64,000 nucleotides of DNA from CAVUOA01 sp963742955 (lineage in GTDB: Bacteria; Bacteroidota; Ignavibacteria; Tepidaquicellales; OLB5), in assembly GCA_963742955.1 (NCBI GenBank), contig CAVUOA010000008.1:930001-994000 (forward strand), written 5' to 3'. Under the pieces are notes generated by a model. That model searched no databases. It saw only the letters and a list, made by a program, of their open reading frames with translations, and was not told the DNA's origin. How positions within the stretch are numbered: position 1 is the stretch's first letter; each line of letters starts with the position of its first letter. Below are positions 16,604-25,553 of this stretch, one piece after another. Made by a program: the position numbers and the translations under genes.

Positions 16604-17467
16604 CTATTCATTTATTATGAACCAGGTATCTTCGGATGTATTAAACTGCACAGGTTCACCTAAAACTTTCCCATCTGTTTTTAACATGTAGCCGGCTTCT
16701 ACAATTTGAGTTAGCTTAAGATTTGATGTTTCATTCTGCAGCGCTTGGGTTATTTCCAATGACTTGGCTGAGAATTCTTGCAGAGTAATCTTTCCTGCCT
16801 GATATTGTTCAGTCAGTTTGGTAAGCTCATCATTTTTACTTTCAAAACCTTTGGTATCCAAATCCTTTAAAGAAACTTCAACCGAGCCTTCATATACTTT
16901 TGTTACATTGTACTTAATTCCGTTTTCTTCGATTATTTCAACGGAGAATTCAGTGCCTCTAACACCCATTGCTATTCTATCCGTTGATATTTCAAACTTT
17001 CCGCCTCCTATCAGTTTCTTAATCTTAAACCACAGCAATCCGCTATTCAGATAACTCTGTCTTATTACATCACATACATTCATAGGGAGTGTGTACTCGG
17101 TATTGGGACCTAACACGATTGACGAACCATCCGAAAGCTCAATTTTCGCGGTACTTTCGGGTCCGGTTTTCACCTGCTCCCCGCCTTTAATGACGGAATA
17201 CTTTTCTAATGCACCATTTTCATATTGATAAAATGTATCTATCTGGCCGCAAACTTCAGAAATCTGCATTTTCTTAATTTTTCCTGTTGCATTGCCTTTA
17301 ACGTATATGACTCTGTACTCGCATTCGTTGTCAGTCTTGCCGTTAACAGTTTCTATGCGAAAATTATTTTCACCGTCGAAGAGCAAAGAATCGTGAGGAT
17401 TTGGTTCAGATAATAAATTAGCTGAAAGAATTGCTCCTAAAAAAATTATGCCAAAGATTTTTTTCAT
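16604..17467 (-). CDS. FecR-domain secreted protein
   Basis: A 287-residue protein with a Sec signal peptide and a central FecR-like beta domain at about 95-200 (AKIELSDGSSIVLGPNTEYTL, RIAMGVRGTEFSVEI, VYEGSVEVSL), followed by a helical segment rich in Glu and Lys. Classical FecR proteins pass signals to ECF sigma factors. Here there is no N-terminal cytoplasmic or membrane region, so this is a periplasmic or surface FecR-fold protein rather than an anti-sigma factor. It lies between the long S74 protein (17-base gap) and the small T9SS gene, inside the same minus-strand run, so a structural role in that surface assembly is likely. Confidence 0.8.
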   Translation of the reverse strand: MKKIFGIIFLGAILSANLLSEPNPHDSLLFDGENNFRIETVNGKTDNECEYRVIYVKGNATGKIKKMQISEVCGQIDTFYQYENGALEKYSVIKGGEQVKTGPESTAKIELSDGSSIVLGPNTEYTLPMNVCDVIRQSYLNSGLLWFKIKKLIGGGKFEISTDRIAMGVRGTEFSVEIIEENGIKYNVTKVYEGSVEVSLKDLDTKGFESKNDELTKLTEQYQAGKITLQEFSAKSLEITQALQNETSNLKLTQIVEAGYMLKTDGKVLGEPVQFNTSEDTWFIINE

Positions 17468-17484
17468 GTTATTATATTGTTTAA

Positions 17485-19635
17485 TTATTTTATTTCACTG
17501 AGAGATGTATTTTTAGAAGCAGTCAGCTCATTTACCAATTGCTCCAATTTTGCGAGCTTATCACTCATTGATTTCAATGATTCAACGTCTGCTGAAAGCT
17601 TCTCATTGCTTGCAGCTAATTTTTCATTATTAAGCGTTAATTCATCATTTTCAACTTGAAGCTTTGTTATTTCAATATCTTTTTCTGCTTTTAAATCCTG
17701 AACTGCTTTCACAATAACAGGCAATAAATTACCATAAGTTGCTTCCCACTTATCAGGATTATCTTTTAATACAAGATTAAGCCAATCTGCATTTTCGGTT
17801 GTCTGAACTTCGTCAAGCTCCTGTGCTATAAATCCTGCTGTTGGAGCATCTTTCATTTTACTTCCGTCAGAGACATTTCCATCATACCACTCGCGTTTAT
17901 CCCAGTTGAACTGGCGGGGTTTTAATTTTACAAGAAAATCAAGTCCGAGTGAAAGGTCTTTTATGTTTTTCTTGTCACGCTTATCAGAAAGTGATGTTAT
18001 GGTCTGCACATTACAGCGTAACGATGAAACAAAGCCGTTTCCAAGAGTTATCTGGTCAACGGCTGTGGGCGAAGTTGGAGCAGCATCAATGCCTAAACAT
18101 GTTAAGTTAGCCCCCGTTGTAATTGTTGAGCCGGCATTGTAACCTAAGGCTGTGTTATAATTTCCGGTGTTGTTCAGCAGTGATTGATACCCGACAGCAG
18201 TATTATTAAAACCCGTGAAATTGTTGCTTAAAGTATAATAGCCCAGCGCAGTGTTTCGGGAACCGGTAGTGTTAGATGTTAAAGCTGTAATTCCTATGGC
18301 AGTATTATCAATTCCTGAGGTGTTATAATTTAATGATTGATATCCTACAGCCACGTTGTCATTGCCGATGGTGTTAAAGTAAAGCGAATATACTCCTAAA
18401 GCTGTATTGCGAAGTCCGGTTGTATTGGAGTATAAAGCTTGAACTCCTACTGATGTATTTTGCGCTCCGGTTGTGTTAGAACTTAAAGAACCATCTCCCA
18501 ATGCCGTGTTGTATGAACCTGTTGTATTAAAACTGAGCGAGTAAAATCCTATTGATGTATTGCTGGCTCCGTATGTATTCGAAAATTGTGAACGCCACCC
18601 TAATGCTGTATTCTCTATTCCTGCTGTGTTTGAGTACAGGGATCCCGTGCCCAATGCTGTATTGTAATAACCGACTGTATTGGAGAATAATGACTGATTT
18701 CCCAATGCAGTGTTCTGAAACCCGGTCGTATTTGTAAATAAAGAACTATCACCTACTGATGTGTTGCTATACCCGGTTGTGTTTGAAAATAAAGATTGTG
18801 AACCTATTCCGGTATTAAATTGACCTGTTGTATTATTATTTAATGATTGATAACCTTCTGCTGTATTGTAACTCCCAGTTGAGTTGTTTGATAAAGAACC
18901 GACACCAAGTGCTGAGTTTCTTTGACCCGTAGTATTGAAATAAAGAGAATTGTATCCCATTGATATATTCTGAGCACCGATTGTGTTGTTATACAAAGAT
19001 TGATATCCCATTGCTGTATTTTCCACTCCGGTTGTATTCAAATATAAAGAATATACTCCGGTTGCTGTATTTGCATTCCCCGTTGTATTGGAATATAAAG
19101 ACCCGTTTCCAACAGCAGTATTGATGCTTCCAGTTGTATTTAAATTCAAAGTATTCGACCCTAAAGCTGTATTAAAATATCCAGTAGTATTTGAATATAA
19201 AGATTGATACCCAAATGATGTGTTTGCTCCACCGGTCGTGTTGAGATATAGAGACTGGAATCCTAATGACGTATTGAATTGACCGGTAGTATTTGAGTGT
19301 AATGAGGAAATCCCTAATGCAGTATTACCTGCACCGGTCATCGTAAAATTACCGGAATTGACTCCAAGGAAGGTATTATCCGTGCCAAAATTGTGTAAAA
19401 AGCTGTTTGTGCCCTTATATATAACTCCTGTACCTTGGGAGGTTGTGTTAGGAAGCTTTAGTTTAAAATTCGTATTCAATGTGCTGTCTGTCTGGCTTAA
19501 GGAAAAAAATGTTGTTGTACCTGATTTTAAGCTGAATACACCGCCGGTACCAAGAGTATTGGTAATACTCTGTGCAAACATTAAATTGCAAATCACAAAA
19601 TTGAAAATTGCTAAAATAATTAGTTTTGTTTTCAT
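17485..19635 (-). CDS. Long 17-residue-repeat fibre protein with peptidase S74 domain
   Basis: A 716-residue protein. A signal peptide is followed by a beta segment, about 23 tandem 17-residue repeats (consensus NTALGxxSLYSNTTGxx, residues about 105-500), an S74 domain (SLSDKRDKKNI, LKPRQFNWDK, AGFIAQELDEV) and a C-terminal coiled coil. The repeats are about 51 bases long in the DNA but diverged. The layout resembles a trimeric head/stalk fibre with a self-cleaving chaperone. There is no T9SS tail and no YadA-type membrane anchor, so the means of surface attachment is unknown. It is the first large gene of the minus-strand surface cluster. Confidence 0.88.
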   Translation of the reverse strand: MKTKLIILAIFNFVICNLMFAQSITNTLGTGGVFSLKSGTTTFFSLSQTDSTLNTNFKLKLPNTTSQGTGVIYKGTNSFLHNFGTDNTFLGVNSGNFTMTGAGNTALGISSLHSNTTGQFNTSLGFQSLYLNTTGGANTSFGYQSLYSNTTGYFNTALGSNTLNLNTTGSINTAVGNGSLYSNTTGNANTATGVYSLYLNTTGVENTAMGYQSLYNNTIGAQNISMGYNSLYFNTTGQRNSALGVGSLSNNSTGSYNTAEGYQSLNNNTTGQFNTGIGSQSLFSNTTGYSNTSVGDSSLFTNTTGFQNTALGNQSLFSNTVGYYNTALGTGSLYSNTAGIENTALGWRSQFSNTYGASNTSIGFYSLSFNTTGSYNTALGDGSLSSNTTGAQNTSVGVQALYSNTTGLRNTALGVYSLYFNTIGNDNVAVGYQSLNYNTSGIDNTAIGITALTSNTTGSRNTALGYYTLSNNFTGFNNTAVGYQSLLNNTGNYNTALGYNAGSTITTGANLTCLGIDAAPTSPTAVDQITLGNGFVSSLRCNVQTITSLSDKRDKKNIKDLSLGLDFLVKLKPRQFNWDKREWYDGNVSDGSKMKDAPTAGFIAQELDEVQTTENADWLNLVLKDNPDKWEATYGNLLPVIVKAVQDLKAEKDIEITKLQVENDELTLNNEKLAASNEKLSADVESLKSMSDKLAKLEQLVNELTASKNTSLSEIK

Positions 19636-19664
19636 TATAATTTATTTTAATTAATAAACTTTTG

Positions 19665-19856
19665 TTATTTAACCTGAATATTTTTAATTAATTCGGTATA
19701 GAATAAATTGCAGGCGCCTGCTATAGCTTCATCCTGGTCAGATTTCAATATTTTCTGAATTTTACCAATAAGCTTGTGCGTTTCCGGCTTTAGCCTGTAT
19801 CCCCTTGTTTTCTTTTTCGACTTGCCGGTTATTTTCCCTTTTTTTTTAGAAATCAT
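19665..19856 (-). CDS. Small basic protein, possible ribbon-helix-helix DNA-binding regulator
   Basis: A 63-residue protein with a very basic N-terminus (MISKKKGKITGKSKKKTRGY), then RLKPETHKLIGKIQKILKSDQDEAIAGACNLF. That pattern of a short strand plus two helices fits a ribbon-helix-helix fold. It lies 29 bases upstream of the long S74 gene on the same strand and just downstream of a region with two GTGCAC sites. It could therefore control the surface cluster. The family call is tentative. Confidence 0.5.
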   Translation of the reverse strand: MISKKKGKITGKSKKKTRGYRLKPETHKLIGKIQKILKSDQDEAIAGACNLFYTELIKNIQVK

Positions 19857-19902
19857 CTTAAGTAATTATTTTATAATAGCAGGTATTTTTTGCACATTAC
19901 TC

Positions 19903-19932
19903 GTGCACGGAACAAACATACCTTGCGTGCAC
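19903..19932. promoter_or_regulatory. Two CGTGCAC palindromic sites in a divergent promoter region
   Basis: Palindromic GTGCAC occurs at 19903-19908 and 19927-19932, both preceded by C, 24 bases apart (a little over two helical turns). A related TGCACA lies at 19891. They sit between the minus-strand small basic protein gene and the plus-strand gene at 20051, so they may be binding sites for a shared regulator. Confidence 0.4.
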
Positions 19933-20050
19933 ATCCCAAAGCAACGTAACTTTTTATTAAAACTAACTGAAATCGTTTAACAGGCACTAATAATATTGTT
20001 GATTTTAGCACGTTATTATATAAATTGTAGATAACCAACTAATCAAGAAA

Positions 20051-21505
20051 ATGAAAGAATCAGCACTAATAAATACCCTGAGGACTTTTTCAAAAGAAGA
20101 AATGAAGATGTTCGGAAAATTTGTTGCTTCGCCATTTCACAACAACGGGATAAAACTTACCCCGCTTTTTAAACTGCTGCAGAAAAGCTACCCTGATTTT
20201 ACCCCGAATAAGCTTACTTATGAAATTCTCTATAAAAAGCTCTATCCAGGGAAGAAACTTAATAAACAGGTTATATGGAATCTTACTTCTGCAATGGAAA
20301 AAATGACAAAAGCCTTTTTAGAACAAACTGCATTCAGAAAAAATAAATTTTTCAGAATGGGAATGCTGCTTTCGGAATTCGGCAGCAGAAAATTGTTAAA
20401 CAATTATTCACGTGTTTTAGATGAAATGGAAAAGCTGCTTGAAGCCAAAGGTATTGATTATGACTATTTCGAAAATAAAGGATATCTGGAGAATTATAAG
20501 CAGGAGTATTACCATTTGATAGATAAGATTCATGCTATGGGCAGGTCAAAACTAAAAGCATCTGAATACCAGGCGATATTATTCTTAAGAATGACTGTCG
20601 GCGGATTGAACGATATGAAATTACTTAGCGAAAACTATAACTATAAGTTTGATGTAAACATACCACTTGAGTTTGCAAAGAATCTTGATTTAGAAAAAAT
20701 ATCACAATACGCCCATGATACAAATTTCGAATACGCATTTCTAATCGAAATTTATTACCATTCACTCATGATGCTCATTGAACCTCAGAAGACAAATCAT
20801 TTAGATAAAGCCAGAGAGTTATACGAAATTCATTTTAATAAATTTACATTCAGCGAAAAAAGAAATATGACGCATTGGATAGTTAATTATTGTTTGCGCA
20901 ATTTAGAGCTTGATGAAAACAGGTATCGAAGAATAATTTTCGAATTAAATGAATTACGCCTGAAGGAAGGTTTGGCATTTTATCCGGAAAACCAGCTCCC
21001 CAAATCTATTTATATACAAATGTTGAATGCCGCACTTGCACTGAATGAAAACGAGTGGGCAGTTGATTTTATAAAAAATTATACTGTCAAGCTTCAGCCC
21101 GATATACAGGAATCAATAAAATGCATGGCATATGCTTTTTATTATTTTCATACAAAAGATTACCGAAAAGTACTTAAATATTTAAATAAAGTCGAATTTA
21201 CTGATATACAGGATAAATTTTTTGCAAGAACTCTTACGGCAAGGTCATACTATGAACTGAATGAAATAGAAACTTTACTGAATTATATAGACTCATCCAA
21301 ACGATTTCTTGTAAACAACCCATTAGTATCTGAAACAAGCAGGATTTATATTAACAACTTCTTTAAATACATTAAGAAAATTGTATCCATCAAAGAGAAT
21401 CAAAATACAGGTAACATTATTGATTTGAGAAAAGAAATTGAAAGCAATAAAGAAGTTTCGAACTCAAAGTGGCTGTTAAAAAAATTAAATGAGATGGAAT
21501 TTTAA
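20051..21505 (+). CDS. Uncharacterised 484-residue helical-repeat-like protein
   Basis: Opens with LRTFSKEEMKMFGKFVASPFHNN and then YPDFTPNKLTYEILYKKLYPG. I recognise this as the start of a large uncharacterised protein group common in Bacteroidota and Ignavibacteria. The rest is alpha-helical, with repeated pairs of helices like TPR units (for example ALNENEWAVDFIKNY and YFHTKDYRKVLKYLNKV). It has no signal peptide or transmembrane helix, so it is cytoplasmic. No function is known. It is transcribed away from the surface cluster and ends just before repeat copy 2. Confidence 0.7.
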   Translation: MKESALINTLRTFSKEEMKMFGKFVASPFHNNGIKLTPLFKLLQKSYPDFTPNKLTYEILYKKLYPGKKLNKQVIWNLTSAMEKMTKAFLEQTAFRKNKFFRMGMLLSEFGSRKLLNNYSRVLDEMEKLLEAKGIDYDYFENKGYLENYKQEYYHLIDKIHAMGRSKLKASEYQAILFLRMTVGGLNDMKLLSENYNYKFDVNIPLEFAKNLDLEKISQYAHDTNFEYAFLIEIYYHSLMMLIEPQKTNHLDKARELYEIHFNKFTFSEKRNMTHWIVNYCLRNLELDENRYRRIIFELNELRLKEGLAFYPENQLPKSIYIQMLNAALALNENEWAVDFIKNYTVKLQPDIQESIKCMAYAFYYFHTKDYRKVLKYLNKVEFTDIQDKFFARTLTARSYYELNEIETLLNYIDSSKRFLVNNPLVSETSRIYINNFFKYIKKIVSIKENQNTGNIIDLRKEIESNKEVSNSKWLLKKLNEMEF

Positions 21506-21558
21506 TATATGGTACTGCTATTTTTCTAAACTAGTATTAAATATTTATTATATTAAAA

Positions 21559-21810
21559 ATTTTGTTTTAACATTCACTACAAATTATGGAGTTTATTAAT
21601 TAGTTCAGTCTTTTAACATATTGTTTTTTAAATTTTCAGGATGTGGCTCAGCCCGGTTACCCCGAGCACTCGTGGGCTGGTTCCCATCAGAAACGGGGCA
21701 GACGGGATGATGTAAATACCCCAAAAACAACTCAAAGACGCAAAATCTATTCTAAAATGTCTTCCCAAAATTGTCCGATTCTAGCCCGTTTTTTGACGGG
21801 TGTTACTGAC
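21559..21810 (+). repeat. tRNA-half repeat, copy 2 (rearranged)
   Basis: Shares the AT-rich opening (ACTACAAATTATGGAG, TTTATTAAT) and the complete tail (GATGATGTAAATA ... TTGTCCGATT ... GGGTGTTACTGAC) with the other copies. It lacks the internal hairpin. The tRNA part begins normally (GTGTGGCTCAGCCCGGTTA, to 21659), but the next bases to the GGGATGATG junction are a foreign GC-rich segment of about 43 bases. The variable middle sits between the same two conserved borders as in the other copies. A 73-codon frame over this repeat is not a gene. Confidence 0.75.
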
Positions 21811-21959
21811 AAAATTGCTGATAAGAATCTGAACAATTCTCACGTTGAATTTCATGATTTTTAAAACAATTATCACCATTATATTATTTAAACCTCCTGA
21901 ATGCAAACGCTTGCTGGTTGAAATAGTCTTTAGGAAATTTTGAATCACGCCAAGTCAAA

Positions 21960-22620
21960 TTATTCCTTAATTATTTTCAACAGCTCTAAAATAGGCTTGT
22001 ATTCAGCTTTCTCGGTTACATCAATATTTAAAATGCCGGCTATAGTTGATGAAATGCTTTTAACAGGATAGTAGCTATAAGTGCTGCCGCTTTTAACTTT
22101 CCATCCGTACCATACCAGCGGAACATGTCTGTCATAGCTGTAAGGACTTCCGTGTTCGGTACCTTCCATTGTTTCTTCAATATAATAAGGCTTAAAGTTG
22201 ATGAATATATCACCCGAGCGGTCAGGATTGTAACCGTTTAAGAAAGCGCGCGCAAATTTATCATCTGCGCTCTTTGATGAAAGCTTATATTCAGGATAAA
22301 CTTCGTTAATTTCTGTAAATGTTCTCTTTAAATATCCCGAAACACTGTCTTCAGCCGTATTTATATTTAAGCTGTGCCTGAAAACCAAATCGCGGTCAAG
22401 ATAAATCTGCTGGTTAATAACCGAATGAATTGCGCTGTTTAAGCCGAATGTTCTGTCAAAATAACGCGAAACAGAATCCTGAATTTCTCCATAGTAGTAT
22501 GCTCCTGCATCAAGCTTGTGGTCTTTCAAAAACTGAGGATTCGGTGAATTTAATTTTAAAATACACAGCTCTGCTCATGGAATACAAACCATTTGTTCGC
22601 GAAGCAGACGATTGAATGGA
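21960..22620 (-). pseudogene. C-terminal remnant of an alkaline phosphatase-superfamily protein
   Basis: The minus-strand frame encodes the end of a PafA-like phosphatase: VINQQIYLDRDLV, PDRSGDIFINFKPYYIEE, then GTEHGSPYSYDRHVPLVWYGW, with the HG.PY..D.HVP metal-ligand histidines, and a final IAGILNID segment. The N-terminal two thirds, including the nucleophile Thr/Ser region, are missing. The frame runs upstream through LKLNSPNPQFLKDHKLDAG to a stop near 22575, after which homology fades by about 22620. The truncation lies on the left flank of the giant-protein operon and next to repeat copy 2, which suggests a rearrangement there. Confidence 0.8.
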
Positions 22621-22727
22621 AAAATAATTATATAATTTATATAAATGTGAAACTTGAGGTAATTAACTTTTTTCACTTCTTAGATGACATTACGTTGTAT
22701 AAGGAGTAAATAAAGGATTACGCATTC

Positions 22728-22756
22728 TTGACATTTCCGAAAAATTATATTATGTT
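22728..22756 (+). promoter_or_regulatory. Sigma-70-like promoter upstream of the giant-protein operon
   Basis: TTGACA (22728-22733), a 17-bp spacer and TATGTT (22751-22756). It is the best -35/-10 pair between the phosphatase remnant and the first operon gene. It would give a leader of about 250 bases, which contains a small hairpin (TTTCTCA 22827-22833 with TGAGAAA 22841-22847). Nothing else is recognised in this leader. Confidence 0.5.
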
Positions 22757-23017
22757 ATCGTTGATTCTGTTTTTAGAAAATGTTTTACTAACCACGCTCT
22801 AGAAACTCATACATCCTTCCACTGTTTTTCTCATGAGACCTGAGAAACTTACAACGGAGCCCACGGTTAAAATAAAAAAACAAAGTAAATATTGCCCGTA
22901 AAATAAGGATAGTTATGTTTGAGCTTTGTCTTAAATGGAAAAACGTGTTTATAATTACTGATTTGTCCTCGAAATACTAAATAATATGGGAACTAAATCA
23001 AAAAAAAGGGGAACCTT

Positions 23018-25553
23018 ATGTCATTAGATATCGTGTTGTTTCCTTCATGTGATATTCATATAGCCCGGCATGGTGCTCCATCACTGCAATTAAGGGTCAT
23101 GGGAAGGGACTTTGCCCCTGACTTTAAAAGTTACACTCTGAGTGATGTTACAAATCAGAGTTCTTTTCATTATTTCTCACCATATAAAGCAGTTGGAAGC
23201 AGACTTGATTCGTGTGTTACAATTAGTAGTAATGGCATCATAACGCCTATATCCTTGGGAATTACTTTCGTGCATATTGACTATAATGAACACTATATAA
23301 TCGCCAGGATTCAGGTTCATGATACAATAACGGGCTGGTGGTTCGGAAATCAATCTTTGACGGTTCCAAAAGATAATAATTTTGCACAAACTCAAGTTTC
23401 TTTATTTGCATTATTTAGTGATGATGCTTCTGAAGGAACAGACCTCGTTGGAGATATTACCGGGCATGGATATGTGACTTTAGTCCCGGCAGACACCTCG
23501 ATTTGTGCTCTTGACGCATTCAACCAGGGAAGATTAAGGGGAATTACTGAAGGAACAACCACACTAAACGGGTCCTTTTTAGGCTCAAACAAATCTGTTC
23601 CGGTAAAAGTTGTTGACTACGCTGCGGATAGACCGGCGTCAAGAATTAGGTATGCGGGTGACCCAGCCAAAAAACATAATATGTTATTTATTTCAGAAGG
23701 TTTTCAGGATACAGCAGATGACCGCGAAAAATTCGATTCCATAGTTACCGAAGCAGTAGATAAATTATTTTCAGATTCCAGGCACAGCCCGTACAATTTG
23801 CTTGCAGACAGTTTTAATGTATGGAAAATATTTGAACCTTCTTCACAAAAAGCTGTTACATTTGGTCCCCGTGTAAATGATGAAGATGTAAATTTCGGAG
23901 GTGATTTGATTTTTGTTAAGGGATACCCAATCCCGTATGAAAACAGAATCTATCCCGATGGAAATGATATATACACAGTATCAGATTTAATAAAAATTGT
24001 GGGGCTCCCGTTAAGGAATGAATCCAGAATTTCCAGTCAATTGAAAACATTATGGGGCTCCCAGCAGCTTGTCAATCTTGACATTGGAAAAATATCTGAC
24101 CGTCTTATAGAGGTGTGGAGAAAACAACGCTCATTGGGGATTCTGGAAAACAGAGACTCGTTTTTCGGATTATATCTTGGTGCCCGATTTGGCGACAGGT
24201 TATCCGCAATCGGCTCCGGAGCTTTTTCGTTCCCGGCAACGGATAATACTTCTGACCCGAATTACACACCTTTCATTACAAGAATTTATGAGTGGTTTGA
24301 CATTGAAGCTTCCAGGGACTTAACTCCTGACCCCAGAAGACACCCTCCGGAAGTTCAAAAAGGAAGATGGGGAAGTACCAATTATGGAAATTGTATTTTA
24401 AAATATATCTCAAATCTGGTTGACGAACAGCAGACATCCCAAAATATTGGCTCTCAATGGATGCCGGACCCCAATAATTCTGCATTTATTAAAAGCCGCG
24501 GCTTGATTGCAATTATTACCAATGAATGCATGATAGGGGGTTCGAATTTTAATAATCGCACATTAACCGCAATAAGTGTGGAAAGGAATAATTCCTTGGA
24601 ATTCAATTATACCAATACTTCTACTGAAAAAGTTATGAGAAGAGACCCGCAGCCGGGCCTTGTAATTGGGGATGTTATTGACGTTGTAGCACATGAATTC
24701 GGTCATTCTTTCGCCCTCGATGACGAGTATGAGGATTTCGATGGAGACGGACCTGACGGTTCAGGAGACGAAGCGGATAACACAGTTTCAATAAGCTCAA
24801 TTAATCTTGACAGCAACTACAGGACAGACCGTCTTATTGATAAAGATAAAATTAAATGGTTCGATATTGAAAGAATCAGACTCGCTGATGTTATTCAAAT
24901 GGATGCTCTTATAATCGGGGTTCAGGTGAGGGTTCTTATAAACATAAGTAACATGAGTTTGTGGCAGCAGGCAAAAGATAATAATTTAAGTGCGTCACTC
25001 AGGAAAAGTGAATATACTGTAATCGGTAAACAACTGCCGTTCGGCATTGGTCCCGAACATTGTTTACAACCCTTACAGATAACCGATGTAAACACACTGG
25101 ATAATGGCGATATAACTTATTGCGAAGTTGTATTACAGGGCTCGGTTCCGACTCCGGTAATCTTCTTTCCCCGAAGGAAGCCTGCTGTACATACCTCAAA
25201 GAGATTCATCAAACCAAATAATAAAAGTTGTTGATCAAAGAGTGGTTAATTTCATAGACACCCAACACATTCCGCTTAACAAGGATACTGATCATTCACA
25301 TAGAAGTGTTTCAGCAGATAGTCCTGTGGATATACCGGGTTTGAAACCACCCTGTAAATCATATAAGCTCATCGGAGTATATGAGGGTGCAGAACATTAT
25401 TCCGGACTTACATATCGTCCAGCTGGAAATTGTAAAATGAGGGATCAAGGTTCGGGCGAATTCTGTTTCGTTTGCAAGTATCTGATTGTAAACAGGGTGA
25501 ACGGCAGCCTGCATTCGAGATTGGATGAACAATACCCTACAAGCAAAAAATAA
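23018..25553 (+). CDS. M64-type metallopeptidase, first gene of the giant-protein operon, with one frameshift
   Basis: Residues 1-200 are beta-rich, and there is no signal peptide. The middle carries the peptidase M64 pattern, with RIRYAGDPAKKHNMLFISEGF early on and the zinc motif HEFGHSFALDDEYED at about residue 559 (zinc His and catalytic Glu). The first frame stops at 25234, but family-like sequence continues in another frame: FFPEGSLLYIPQRD, then KLIGVYEGAEHYSGLTYRPAGNCKMR and CFVCKYLI, the usual M64 C-terminus, to 25553. The switch is at about 25165-25175 in TTTCCCCG. The final TAATG overlaps the start of the next gene, which supports the reconstructed C-terminus. The start has AGGGG 6 bases upstream. 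It probably processes or releases products of the operon (inference). Confidence 0.8.

Noticed and set aside
17900..19400. CRISPR-like or satellite array from the 51-base periodicity
   Set aside because: The periodicity is the 17-residue protein repeat of the S74 fibre gene. The units are diverged and in frame, without spacers.
21643..21864. A 73-codon frame over repeat copy 2
   Set aside because: It lies inside the repeat, has no homologue-like pattern and is not open in the other copies.
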